Part shown: piece by piece, positions 1 through 7,166 of the stretch
How the letters are laid out: the number at the start of each line of letters is the position of its first letter
Numbering within the stretch: position 1 is the stretch's first letter
DNA from: Bacteroidaceae bacterium
GTDB taxonomy: Bacteria > Bacteroidota > Bacteroidia > Bacteroidales > Bacteroidaceae
Direction: 5' to 3'
Length of the DNA stretch: 9,537 nt
Assembly: GCA_017961965.1 (NCBI GenBank)
Contig: JAGCWG010000235.1
Coordinates: 1 to 9,537 of the forward strand
Notes under the pieces: model-generated
What the model was told of the DNA's origin: nothing
The model's input: the letters and a program-made list of their open reading frames with translations, nothing else
The model's database searches: none
Made by a program: the position numbers and the translations under genes

Positions 1-1311
1 CTTCAGGTGGATTGTAACCGCAAGTACGGATTCTCTGCCGACCAGACGCTTCAGGTCATACAGAGTCTTTACGAGAAGAAGTTTACGACCTACCCACGTG
101 TAGATACGACTTTCCTCTCGGATGATATCTACCCTAAGTGCCCGGGCATACTTGCAGGCATAAAGGGCTACGAACAGTTTACGCAACCGCTTGCAGGAAC
201 AAAACTTAACAAGTCGAAGAAGGTGTTCGACTCATCAAAGGTGACTGACCACCATGCCATCATTCCTACGGGAGTGGCAGCTGTCAATCTTACCGACTTC
301 GAGAAAATGGTCTATGACCTTATTGCTCGTGCATTCATAGCTGTATTCTATCCCGACTGTAAGTTTGAGACGACAACTGTCTTTGGCGAAGTGCCTATGA
401 CGGGAAAGGATGAGACGGTCATGTTCCGTACAAGCGGACGCAAGGTTCTTGATGACGGTTGGAAGGTTATATATAAGAAGGATGCTGCTATTGCAGATGA
501 AGCAAACCCGGAGACAGAGGAAGCTGACACGCTCCCTTCATTCTCCAAAGGCGAGTCAGGTCCTCATGTTCCTTCTCTTGCAGAGAAATGGACACAGCCG
601 CCTAAGCCTTACACCGAGGCAACCCTTCTCCGTGCAATGGAGACGGCAGGTAAGTTTGTGGATAACGAGGAATTGCGTGACGCCATGAAGGAGAACGGCA
701 TTGGTCGTCCTTCTACTCGTGCTGCCATTATCGAAACCTTGTTCAAGCGCAGGTACATCCGTAAGGAGCGCAAGAACCTCATAGCTACTCCTACGGGTGT
801 TGAGCTTATCGGCATTATCCGTGAGGAACTCCTCAAGAGTGCCGAACTCACGGGACAATGGGAAAAGAAGCTTAGAGACATAGAACATCATACTTACGAT
901 GCACGTCAGTTTATTGCCGAACTAAAGCAGATGGTTACGGATATTGTCACGACAGTACGTAGCGACAATTCCAACCGCTCTGTGGCAATCACGACGGAAG
1001 AAGACCTCAAAAAGAAAACTCCAAGGAAGAAGGCAGAGCCTAAGGCAGATGCTACTCCAAAGGCATCCGCACCATCTGCACAGGCTCCAAAGGGTGAAGC
1101 ACCTGCAGGATTCCGACCTAAGAATGATGGCAAGGCTTCAACAAAGCCTTCTGTCAAGGCAGATGTTGAGGCTATCAAGGCATCATACAATCCTGACGAC
1201 ATGATTGGTATGCCTTGTCCGTTGTGCCACCAAGGTACAATCATCAAGGGCAAGACGGCATACGGCTGTTCACGTTGGAAGGAAGGTTGTACGTACCGCC
1301 AGATGTTTTAA
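1..1311 (+). CDS. topB: DNA topoisomerase III, type IA (5'-truncated by window edge)
   Basis: Type IA topoisomerases cut one DNA strand through a 5'-phosphotyrosine and pass the other strand; topoisomerase III mainly decatenates and resolves recombination intermediates. The frame is open from base 1, so the N-terminal TOPRIM domain lies outside the window; the GTG at 7 is internal. Numbering from that GTG, the active-site motif FTTYPRVDT puts the catalytic Tyr at residue 29 (bases 91-93). Family motifs TDHHAIIPTG (about 81-89) and GIGRPSTRAAII (about 230-242) follow. After about residue 320 comes a Lys/Ala/Pro-rich, probably disordered linker, then a C-terminal zinc-ribbon-like module with Cys 404, 407, 421 and 428 (CPLC...C...C). 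The stop is TAA. Plasmid and conjugative-element copies of topB exist, but nothing mobile is visible here, so a chromosomal copy is the simpler reading. Confidence 0.93.
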   Translation, partial: LQVDCNRKYGFSADQTLQVIQSLYEKKFTTYPRVDTTFLSDDIYPKCPGILAGIKGYEQFTQPLAGTKLNKSKKVFDSSKVTDHHAIIPTGVAAVNLTDFEKMVYDLIARAFIAVFYPDCKFETTTVFGEVPMTGKDETVMFRTSGRKVLDDGWKVIYKKDAAIADEANPETEEADTLPSFSKGESGPHVPSLAEKWTQPPKPYTEATLLRAMETAGKFVDNEELRDAMKENGIGRPSTRAAIIETLFKRRYIRKERKNLIATPTGVELIGIIREELLKSAELTGQWEKKLRDIEHHTYDARQFIAELKQMVTDIVTTVRSDNSNRSVAITTEEDLKKKTPRKKAEPKADATPKASAPSAQAPKGEAPAGFRPKNDGKASTKPSVKADVEAIKASYNPDDMIGMPCPLCHQGTIIKGKTAYGCSRWKEGCTYRQMF

Positions 1312-1337
1312 GTGTTGCTAACGCTTTACTTGGAGGT

Positions 1338-1381
1338 TGTTAAATAGGAGTAAAAAAGAAGTTAAAGTGGAGTTAAAAAGA
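1338..1381 (+). repeat. 11-bp phased AGTTAAA array, left block
   Basis: Four consecutive 11-bp units start at 1338, 1349, 1360 and 1371: tgttaaatagg, agtaaaaaaga, agttaaagtgg and agttaaaaaga. The AGTTAAA core recurs at exact spacing while the last four bases vary. It faces an opposed block at 1471-1533 across a non-repetitive core of about 89 bp (1382-1470). Bases 1358-1375 are complementary to 1482-1499 at 16 of 18 positions, so a long imperfect stem could form. No gene is seen in the whole gap 1312-1607. Confidence 0.75.
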
Positions 1382-1470
1382 CGATAGCCTAATCGTGAAT
1401 TTCAGATTTAAGCGTCCCGAACGCATAGATAATAGATTAAATATTTGACATTCCCATCATTCGTCTCTTT

Positions 1471-1533
1471 AACTTCCTATATAACTCCGTTTTAACTTCA
1501 ATTTAACTACAAGTTAAAGTTGAGTTATGAATA
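1471..1533 (-). repeat. 11-bp phased AACT array, right block
   Basis: AACT, the reverse complement of AGTT, occurs at 1471, 1483, 1494 and 1505, spaced 12, 11 and 11 bp. The orientation then flips back, with AGTT at 1512 and 1523, again 11 bp apart. The 15-mer at 1513-1527 (gttaaagttgagtta) differs by one base from 1361-1375 (gttaaagtggagtta), and the reverse complement of 1482-1496 is a third relative. A small palindrome, GAGTTAT-ga-ATAACTC, lies at 1522-1537. The block ends about 75 bp before the lipoprotein gene, so it may sit in or near that gene's promoter, although I could not place a convincing TAnnTTTG element there. Confidence 0.7.
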
Positions 1534-1607
1534 ACTCTTGTCTTTCCACAATAAAAGACCGAGTTTTGCGTTTATAGTTATGTATGCGTGACTTTAGATG
1601 GCTTTTC

Positions 1608-3659
1608 ATGAAATATAGTTGGATGTGTGTTGTAGCACTACCCCTTATGTTGTTTTCATGCTCAAATGCTAATGTTGCCCAAAAGAAGGGTGAGCAGAGC
1701 ATGGCAATAGGGGAATACTATAATGCGTCAATCCAGTTCAAGAAGTCTTATTCGGCAACACCTGCCAAGGATAAGGCGAAGAGGGCAGAGAGGGCTTTCC
1801 TTTTAGGAGAGTCCTATCGTCGTTTTGGCTCTTCCACAAAGGCCATGGCAGCATACCAGAATGCTGTACGCTACAAGTATCCTGACAGTACGGCACTCTA
1901 TTACCTCGGTCAACAGCAGTTACGATGTGGACAATATAAGCAGGCAGCCGAGAGTTTTGCGGCTTATCTTGAGAGAGACCCGGACAATGCTCTTGCAAAG
2001 GCAGGTCTTGAGTCTGCAAGGCTTGCTCCAGAATGGAAGGAGAATCCTAATCTTTATCAGGTAAAGAAGGAGACTGTGTTCAACTCCCGTCGCTCCGACT
2101 TCTGTCCAATGTTCGTAAATGCTGAGGCAGACCAGATAGTCTTTTCTACTACACGTGACGACACGGAGGGTGACGACATAAGCGGCATTACGGGCGTGAA
2201 GTTTGCGGACTTGTTCTTCTCCAAGAAGAATGAGCAAGGCAAGTGGTCAACGCCAGAACCAATAGAGGGTGGGGTGAACACGGAATATGATGAGGGAGTA
2301 AGTTGTATGAGCCCAGACGGCAAGACGATGTACTTCACTCGCTGCTCAAGCGACCCTGACTATCCACGTTTTGCTGAGATATGGAAAACCACGCGTAGTG
2401 ATGCTTCGTGGGGTTCTCCAACCAAGTGTGACATAAGTAACGATACTCTTTCTTCCTTTGCTCATCCAGCCATTTCACCAGATGGTCAATGGCTTTATTT
2501 TGTGAGCGATATGCCAGAAGGTGAAGGTGGACTTGATATATGGCGTACAAGAATCACGTCAGCTGGTTTTGCAGGTATTGAGAATGTAGGTCCTGAAATC
2601 AATACTCCTGGAGATGAGGCGTTTCCAGTATTCAAGCCTACGGGCGAACTATTCTTTTCAAGTGATGGTCATCCTGGAATGGGAGGACTTGACATCTTAA
2701 AGGCAACGCCTAAGTATGAGGATGATGGTCCTGGATATGGGGATAATGATGAACCTCTTGGCGCACCTGTAAGTTGGACGGTTGAGAATCAAGGTTATCC
2801 GCTAAATTCAAGTGCAGATGATTTCGGTATGACATTTGAGGGAGTACATAGTCGCGGCTATTTCACGTCAAACAGGGCAGATGGTAAAGGATTTGACCAT
2901 ATTTATTCCTTTGAACTCCCAGAAATTGTTCAATCAGTTACAGGATGGGTGTATGAAAAGGATGGCTACGAACTTCCAGAGGCACTCGTGTATATGGTGG
3001 GCAATGATGGAACAAACGAAAAACTGAGCGTGAGGGGCGACGGCTCTTTCACGCAGGTCATCAAGCCAGGAGTGGAGTATCTTTTCCTTGGAACGTGCAA
3101 GGGCTATCTTAATGTCAAGAATGAGCTGAAGGTAGAACCAAGTGAGGACAGCGAGGAATATGTCCTTCAGTTTCCATTGCCACCAATAAACGTTCCTGTG
3201 TTGATAGATAATATCTTCTACGGATTTGACAGTGCAGACTTGACGCCAGAGTCAACTGTGTCGCTTGATAAACTCGTCACACTCCTTAACGACAACTCCA
3301 ACGTAACCATCGAACTTGGAGCACACTGCGACTATCGAGGCGTTGACATCTACAACCTTGACCTCTCCCAGCGACGTGCCCAGTCCGTAGTGAAGTATCT
3401 CGTTGAACATGGCATCAGCAAGGAACGTCTCACCGCCGTAGGTTATGGCGAGACGCAACCAAAGGTAATCACTCGTAAGCTTGCATCTCAGTACGATTTC
3501 CTTCAGGAAGGTGATGTCCTCTCCGAGGAATTCATCACTCACCTCCCAGAAGAGCAACAGGAGATTTGCAATGCCCTTAACCGTCGTACCGTGTTCAAGG
3601 TACTCAGAACTACTTATCAAGAACAGAAGTCGGAAGAACAACAAAAAACAGAGAATTAG
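1608..3659 (+). CDS. porE: PorE-like TPR / beta-propeller / OmpA peptidoglycan-binding lipoprotein (type IX secretion)
   Basis: Probable outer-membrane lipoprotein anchoring a type IX secretion complex to peptidoglycan. An in-frame ATG exists at 1584, but the ATG at 1608 gives a textbook lipoprotein signal (MKYSW, hydrophobic core, LFSC) with lipidated Cys18 and 683 residues, so I chose 1608. In order: TPR-like helical repeats (about 26-135); PD40/WD40-like propeller strands with SPDGKTMYF (about 235), SPDGQWLYF (about 290), FKPTGELFFSSDG (about 342) and GYFTSNRADGKGFDHIY (about 417); a carboxypeptidase-regulatory-like beta domain (about 444-510); and an OmpA C-terminal domain (about 535-665) with the diaminopimelate-binding pair Asp575 (HCDYRG) and Arg590 (LSQRRA). 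This domain order is that described for Porphyromonas PorE. No acidic surface-export signal follows the Cys, consistent with a periplasm-facing protein. Other Bacteroidota OmpA/PD40 paralogues share parts of this layout, so the exact name is less sure than the family. Confidence 0.8.
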   Translation: MKYSWMCVVALPLMLFSCSNANVAQKKGEQSMAIGEYYNASIQFKKSYSATPAKDKAKRAERAFLLGESYRRFGSSTKAMAAYQNAVRYKYPDSTALYYLGQQQLRCGQYKQAAESFAAYLERDPDNALAKAGLESARLAPEWKENPNLYQVKKETVFNSRRSDFCPMFVNAEADQIVFSTTRDDTEGDDISGITGVKFADLFFSKKNEQGKWSTPEPIEGGVNTEYDEGVSCMSPDGKTMYFTRCSSDPDYPRFAEIWKTTRSDASWGSPTKCDISNDTLSSFAHPAISPDGQWLYFVSDMPEGEGGLDIWRTRITSAGFAGIENVGPEINTPGDEAFPVFKPTGELFFSSDGHPGMGGLDILKATPKYEDDGPGYGDNDEPLGAPVSWTVENQGYPLNSSADDFGMTFEGVHSRGYFTSNRADGKGFDHIYSFELPEIVQSVTGWVYEKDGYELPEALVYMVGNDGTNEKLSVRGDGSFTQVIKPGVEYLFLGTCKGYLNVKNELKVEPSEDSEEYVLQFPLPPINVPVLIDNIFYGFDSADLTPESTVSLDKLVTLLNDNSNVTIELGAHCDYRGVDIYNLDLSQRRAQSVVKYLVEHGISKERLTAVGYGETQPKVITRKLASQYDFLQEGDVLSEEFITHLPEEQQEICNALNRRTVFKVLRTTYQEQKSEEQQKTEN

Positions 3660-3690
3660 GTGCAAATCTAATTCTCTGTTTTTTGTTGTT
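3637..3690 (+). terminator. Perfect 23-bp hairpin terminator overlapping the porE stop codon
   Basis: Bases 3637-3659 and 3668-3690 are perfect reverse complements, 23 bp each, around an 8-nt loop (gtgcaaat). The right arm carries the T-rich tract ttttttgttgtt. The left arm encodes the last residues of the PorE-like protein (QQKTEN) and its TAG stop at 3657-3659, so coding sequence and terminator share bases. The opposite strand also ends in a T-rich tract, so the hairpin could stop transcription from both sides. This suits its place between convergent genes. Confidence 0.88.
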
Positions 3691-3752
3691 TAGTTGTTCT
3701 AGAGAAACTAGCATTTCTAGTCATTCTAGTTTTACTAGCCTTCCTAGTTTTT
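3690..3752. repeat. 9-bp phased CTAG array
   Basis: CTAG starts at exactly 3699, 3708, 3717, 3726, 3735 and 3744, six copies at 9-bp spacing; a degenerate TTAG sits in phase at 3690. The five bases between cores vary (agaaa, catt-like, tcatt-like, tttta, ccttc, ttttt), so only the palindromic tetranucleotide and its phase are kept. The array runs from the last base of the terminator right arm to the stop codon of the minus-strand gene (3752-3754) and fills the gap between the two convergent genes. CTAG is generally under-represented in bacterial genomes, which makes six phased copies unlikely by chance. Confidence 0.85.
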
Positions 3753-4297
3753 TATCCCAAGAATTTATATGTGAAGTTCTGGCTCTTTGCAGATGGGAAC
3801 TGGCTTCTTGTATCTACGTCCTTACGGCACTTGAGGTTGTCAATCATTCTTTCGTAGCAATGCATTGCACTTTCAGCCTTGCAACGTACTGTGAAAGTTG
3901 TGTCCTGATACTCACACTTGCCTGTAGATGGGATAGTAATAACTCTCTTGAACATAATAGAGCCTTCGTACCATCCTGGATTTGGTGTTCTGAGTTCATC
4001 AAGGATTGTACGCTTGCGGTCAGCCATCGTCATTGGCTTCTGCTCACGACGCATCATCTCGATGTCCTTGAATTCCTCAAGGCTCTGTGCTTCTGTCTTG
4101 AGGAAGAGCACGTAGTTGCTATAGCTAACCTTGAGACGGAAAGGATAGATGTTGCTTGAGTCCATGAATGTCTTGATGCGACTTGCCACATTTGTCTCAA
4201 TCTTTATCTCCTTGATGGAGTAGAGAAAATCCATTGCCTCATCTACTGTTGAAACAACAACTTCGCGGTCAAAATATCTAATATATAAGTTTGTCAT
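3752..4297 (-). CDS. Conserved-looking hypothetical protein, 181 aa
   Basis: I do not recognise this family. The 181-aa product starts MTNLYIRYF and looks soluble: there is no signal peptide and no membrane segment. The N-terminal third (EVVVSTVDEAMDFLYSIKEI) looks like an alpha/beta fold. The middle is Met/Arg/Lys-rich and probably helical (about residues 75-100). A later stretch, WYEGSIMFKRVITI, then CEYQDTTFTVRCKAESAMHCYERM, suggests a small beta-sheet followed by a helix. Cysteines are few and not arranged as a zinc site. The gene follows the methyltransferase gene on the same strand by 107 bp, and a -7-like promoter element at that gene's stop codon suggests it can be transcribed separately. 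Codon use resembles its neighbours, which supports a real gene. Confidence 0.8.
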   Translation of the reverse strand: MTNLYIRYFDREVVVSTVDEAMDFLYSIKEIKIETNVASRIKTFMDSSNIYPFRLKVSYSNYVLFLKTEAQSLEEFKDIEMMRREQKPMTMADRKRTILDELRTPNPGWYEGSIMFKRVITIPSTGKCEYQDTTFTVRCKAESAMHCYERMIDNLKCRKDVDTRSQFPSAKSQNFTYKFLG

Positions 4298-4399
4298 TGC
4301 TTTGTAATTATTAAAGTTTAGAATTCTGAACTTAAATTAGGTTTGTTAATAGTCCTTTTCCTGATTTCTTGTTCTTGATTCCTCATTAATTTCAAGTTG

Positions 4400-4407
4400 C
4401 AAAGTTA
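4400..4407 (-). promoter_or_regulatory. Bacteroidota -7 element (TAACTTTG) for the 181-aa hypothetical gene
   Basis: On the minus strand these bases read TAACTTTG, a full match to the sigma-ABfr -7 consensus TAnnTTTG. The -33 side is weak: only a TGG lies at about the right distance, with no clear TTTG. Transcription would begin near 4393 and give a 5' leader of about 95 nt before the ATG at 4297. The first three bases (4405-4407) are also the TAA stop of the upstream methyltransferase gene. Confidence 0.55.
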
Positions 4408-5787
4408 GTAATTTTTTCTTATTTTCCACTCTGCTGGATATAAATTATTGACTCTGTTGCCTATATTCTTTCCAAAACCGAGTGGTATGCCTTTGTATGT
4501 AAGCAAAATGAATCCTTTTGGAGCATCCACACATATTGCTTCAGTACGCAGATATGCTATTGCATTATCCTTGTCAAGCTCCACGTTTTCGAAGGCGTCT
4601 TTGCGCAATGAGTTACTCATGGCAAGGCTGTGTTCTGGTTGTAGGTTCTTGCCTTTGACTGTGGCAAGCTTGATGCCAGAATGTACGACGTGGAGGCTGT
4701 TTCTCGCTTCTTGCAGATAGGAGAGATGTTCTGTTGGGAAAGCATAGTAATTATCTTTTTCCTCGTATATCGTAAATGATTCTGCATCGTTCAGATAACC
4801 CTTCAACTCTTTAGCTATAGGTGTGTTTGGTTTTATTGCCGTGATACCTTTGGCATCCTTTCCTTTCTTGTTCTTCTTGCCATTTCCGTAGTCATCGTAA
4901 TCTTCGGTGTTGTTATCATCAGTCTTACGGATAGGACATACGAAGAATCCTTCACCTGTGATGTGATGAGGAAAGAAATGGCCTTCTTTGATGCCCCAAT
5001 CCTTGTCATCACAAAGTGGCAGACGTTTGCCGCCAAGTTCTGACTCAATCCATTCAATGATGTCCTCATCCTCGTAGTGGTTGTAGGTGCATGTGCTGTA
5101 AATGAGTATGCCACCCGGTTTGAGACAATGCCAAATATTGCTTACAATCTCTCGCTGACGTTTCCAACATGTCTCTACATTGTTGAGGCTCCATTCTTTT
5201 ATTGCTTCTTCGTCCTTGCGGAACATACCTTCGCCTGAACATGGCGCATCGCATATTATAATATCGAATGTGTTGGTGAAGTTTGCGAAATCCTCAGCAT
5301 AGTTGTTGGTGACTATCGTATTTGGATTGCCCCATTTCGTAATGTTCTCTGCAAGTATCTGGCAACGCTTCCTGTTCACCTCATTTGCAATTAGGAATGA
5401 ACCTTCGGGCAGAGTGGAGATTGCGAGTGTTGACTTGCCTCCAGGAGCTGCGCACATATCAAGCGCAATTACTGGCTTGTTGATATAATTGCGTATGATG
5501 TGTGACAGGTACATGGATGATGCTTCCTGCACATAGTAAGCACCGCAATGGAATAGAGGGTCGAATGTGAAAGATGGTCTTTCATTTAGTAACCTACCTT
5601 CCTTACACCATTTTACCTCATTCCATTCTTCTGCGAGCACGCTGTCAGATGGGTTCTCGCATTTCTTTATTGGATTAATTCTTATAGAGGTAGGTGATGG
5701 AAGCCCAATAGCATCCTGAAGTTTGCGTGTTTCCTCAGAACCTATTTGTTCCTGCATCATATCTATAAAATCTTGAGGCAAAATCAT
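4405..5787 (-). CDS. rsmF: rRNA (cytosine-C5) methyltransferase, RsmF / NOL1-NOP2-Sun family
   Basis: SAM-dependent enzyme that methylates a cytosine at C5 in RNA, most likely 16S rRNA. The 460-aa length is close to E. coli RsmF (479). Visible motifs: N-terminal substrate region with SPTSIRINPIK (31-41) and YYVQEASSMYL (84-93); SAM-binding motif I DMCAAPGGKS (110-119); motif IV DAPCSGEGMF with Cys183, the residue that helps release product in this family; and motif VI STCTY with Cys233, the catalytic nucleophile. A low-complexity Asp/Asn/Lys/Gly linker (about 289-315) separates the catalytic core from a C-terminal PUA-like RNA-binding part. Both active-site cysteines are present, so it should be active. 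The start MILPQDF fits the family N-terminus. It diverges from the Lrp/AsnC gene across 89 bp. RsmB is an alternative, but the N-terminus lacks the NusB-like domain. Confidence 0.9.
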   Translation of the reverse strand: MILPQDFIDMMQEQIGSEETRKLQDAIGLPSPTSIRINPIKKCENPSDSVLAEEWNEVKWCKEGRLLNERPSFTFDPLFHCGAYYVQEASSMYLSHIIRNYINKPVIALDMCAAPGGKSTLAISTLPEGSFLIANEVNRKRCQILAENITKWGNPNTIVTNNYAEDFANFTNTFDIIICDAPCSGEGMFRKDEEAIKEWSLNNVETCWKRQREIVSNIWHCLKPGGILIYSTCTYNHYEDEDIIEWIESELGGKRLPLCDDKDWGIKEGHFFPHHITGEGFFVCPIRKTDDNNTEDYDDYGNGKKNKKGKDAKGITAIKPNTPIAKELKGYLNDAESFTIYEEKDNYYAFPTEHLSYLQEARNSLHVVHSGIKLATVKGKNLQPEHSLAMSNSLRKDAFENVELDKDNAIAYLRTEAICVDAPKGFILLTYKGIPLGFGKNIGNRVNNLYPAEWKIRKNY

Positions 5788-5837
5788 ACGGATTGTTATT
5801 TTTTATTGTTAAAAACTAATATTTAGAAAAAAATGTT

Positions 5838-5845
5838 TAACTTTG
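5838..5845 (+). promoter_or_regulatory. Bacteroidota -7 element (TAACTTTG) for the Lrp/AsnC gene
   Basis: TAACTTTG matches the TAnnTTTG -7 consensus and is followed by CACC. The expected start of transcription, near 5852, gives a leader of about 25 nt to the ATG at 5877. No good TTTG lies 19-21 bp upstream; the nearest TTG (5806-5808) is too far away. The 89-bp divergent gap must also hold the promoter of the methyltransferase gene, where the best minus-strand candidate is only a partial match. Confidence 0.6.
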
Positions 5846-5876
5846 CACCACAAATTATAATATAAATTACAAATCA

Positions 5877-6359
5877 ATGTCAGATTTCCAACTTGATAAA
5901 TTAGACCATCAGATTCTAAGTATGGTCGGTGATGACGCACGAGTTCCTTTTCTTGAGGTTGCTCGTATTTGCGGCGTCTCTGGTGCTGCAATTCATCAGC
6001 GTGTAACCAGACTTACCCGTCTTGGAGTTCTCCGTGGTTCTCATTTCGATATGAACCCAGAGGTACTCGGATATGAAACGATCGCTTTCATCGGTTTGTA
6101 CTTGAAGGATGTCAGCACTTTTGACACCGTTGCAGAAAAGCTTCGCAAGATTCCTGAGATTGTTGAATGTCATTATACTACTGGAGGATACGATATGTTC
6201 ATCAAGGTTTATGCCAAGAATAACAGTCACCTTCTCAGTATTATTCATGACCAGCTTCAGCCACTTGGGCTTAGTCGTTCAGAGACAATCATCTCATTCC
6301 GTGAGGCAATCAAACGCCAGATTCCTGTACCAAAGTACGTGGGGGATGGAGACGAGTGA
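5877..6359 (+). CDS. Lrp/AsnC family transcriptional regulator
   Basis: The 160-aa product has the normal size and layout of a feast/famine (Lrp/AsnC) DNA-binding protein. An N-terminal winged helix-turn-helix (about 8-52) reads LDHQILSMVGDDARVPFLEV, with the recognition part VSGAAIHQRVTRLTRLGVL. A C-terminal RAM ligand-binding and oligomerisation domain (about 66-145) has an alternating beta-alpha-beta pattern including IVECHYTTGGYDMFIKV. Members usually form octamers and sense an amino acid; the ligand cannot be read from the sequence. The ATG at 5877 follows a good -7 element by about 30 bp. It faces away from the methyltransferase gene, and such regulators often bind their own divergent promoter region, so self-regulation is plausible but inferred. 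A terminator follows its stop. Confidence 0.92.
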   Translation: MSDFQLDKLDHQILSMVGDDARVPFLEVARICGVSGAAIHQRVTRLTRLGVLRGSHFDMNPEVLGYETIAFIGLYLKDVSTFDTVAEKLRKIPEIVECHYTTGGYDMFIKVYAKNNSHLLSIIHDQLQPLGLSRSETIISFREAIKRQIPVPKYVGDGDE

Positions 6360-6378
6360 AAACGACTTGCAAAATTAC

Positions 6379-6413
6379 AAAAGGAAGAATGAAGAATTTC
6401 GTTCTTCCTTTTT
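6379..6413 (+). terminator. Intrinsic terminator after the Lrp/AsnC gene
   Basis: Bases 6379-6389 (aaaaggaagaa) pair perfectly with 6402-6412 (ttcttcctttt) around a 12-nt loop, and a T-rich run follows (ttttt-g-ttt). It begins 20 bp after the stop codon of the regulator. The remaining stretch up to the folA stop (6414-6547) shows no gene I can support. Confidence 0.8.
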
Positions 6414-6547
6414 GTTTCTATGGAGTGAGGCTTTCGGATTTGCTCACCGCTGCTATAGAAGGACTGCTTTGTCTCATCTTTTACAAGATACCATTAACTG
6501 TATTTTGTGTAGAGAGTATCAACTTAACATTCCTAACTCCTTATTTC

Positions 6548-7033
6548 TCATTTCCTAACTAAGTCCACAAATGCATAGCATTGGTTATGCTTTTCGTCCT
6601 TTTCATGCTCCTCACGGAACACCTCTTTCCATTCGTCCTTGTTGAATGTTGGAAAGAACGTATCAGCGTTTTGGGGAGTATCGTAAACATACGTCAGACA
6701 GAGGCGGTCAGCAATATGCATGGCTTGCTCATAAACGGATGCACCACCAATAATATACACGTCACCCTCGCAGGATGCAAGTGCCTCCTCAAGGTTAGGG
6801 TAGAGGTCTGCACCAGGAAAGTCTTCTGGTTTGCCTGTACGTGAGAGCACTACGTTCCTTCTGTTTGGAAGCGCTCCCTTTGGAAAACTCTCAAAGGTCT
6901 TTCTTCCCATTATTATCGTATTGCCAGTTGTTAACGCCTTGAACCTCTTCAAGTCGTTAGGTAACCAGTATATGAGTTTGTTCTCAAACCCTATTGCATT
7001 GTTCTCTGCTATTGCGACTATGATGGAAATCAT
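6548..7033 (-). CDS. folA: Dihydrofolate reductase
   Basis: NADPH-dependent reduction of dihydrofolate to tetrahydrofolate in the cytoplasm. The 161-aa product matches the usual chromosomal DHFR size. Visible landmarks: ISIIVAIAENNAIG at the N-terminus (Met20-loop region); YWLPNDLKRFK with the substrate-protonating acid at Asp27, the same position as in E. coli; the NADPH-binding segment IIMGRKTFESFP (about 40-51); NRRNVVLSR (58-65); and the glycine pair in VYIIGGASVY (92-101). It lies downstream of thyA on the same strand, 236 bp away, and recycles the dihydrofolate that ThyA makes. No exact TAnnTTTG element was found in the gap, so co-transcription from the thyA promoter through the repeat-filled gap is likely but not shown. 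The start is the ATG right after the repeat array. Confidence 0.96.
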   Translation of the reverse strand: MISIIVAIAENNAIGFENKLIYWLPNDLKRFKALTTGNTIIMGRKTFESFPKGALPNRRNVVLSRTGKPEDFPGADLYPNLEEALASCEGDVYIIGGASVYEQAMHIADRLCLTYVYDTPQNADTFFPTFNKDEWKEVFREEHEKDEKHNQCYAFVDLVRK

Positions 7034-7038
7034 ATTTG

Positions 7039-7126
7039 AGTTTTTTAGTTTTTAGGTTTTTAAGTTCTTGAGTTTATAAGTTTGTGTGTTTTGAGTTTTG
7101 TTGGTTCTTAAGTTTGCCAGTTTATG
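7039..7126 (+). repeat. 8-bp phased AGTT array, left block of the folA-thyA gap
   Basis: AGTT or a one-base variant recurs at 7039, 7047, 7055 (GGTT), 7063, 7071, 7079, 7087 (TGTT), 7094, 7103 (GGTT), 7111 and 7119. That is eleven units of 8 bp with one single-base slip, corrected one unit later. The other four bases of each unit vary (tttt, ttta, ctta-like, tata-like). The block begins six bases upstream of the folA start codon, so it would form the RNA just before the folA ribosome-binding region. Confidence 0.85.
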
Positions 7127-7166
7127 TAGAGACCTGACTGTGCAAGTATTTTCGTGATAACCGAAA

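Noticed and set aside
1311..1330. Small hairpin agtgtt-gct-aacgct followed by tttactt just after the topB stop
   Set aside because: Only six pairs including a G-U, a 3-nt loop and a weak T tract; not strong enough to call a terminator.
1575..1582. TAGTTATG as a -7 element for the PorE-like gene
   Set aside because: Mismatch in the TTTG part and no -33 element at the right distance; the promoter of this gene remains unplaced.
3683..4159. 158-aa open frame on the + strand, with Ser/Leu/Cys-rich translation
   Set aside because: It is the antisense of the 181-aa minus-strand gene and starts inside the terminator and CTAG array; its composition looks like a shadow frame.
6415..6463. Possible small RNA or hairpin (ttctat...gtgag paired with ctcac...atagaa) in the folA-Lrp gap
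   Set aside because: The two short stems are separated by an uneven internal loop, there is no promoter and no terminator of its own; chance pairing is likely.
6356..6562. 68-aa open frame overlapping the end of the Lrp gene and its terminator
   Set aside because: It reads through the terminator hairpin and into the folA 3' end on the opposite strand; no promoter, no recognisable sequence.
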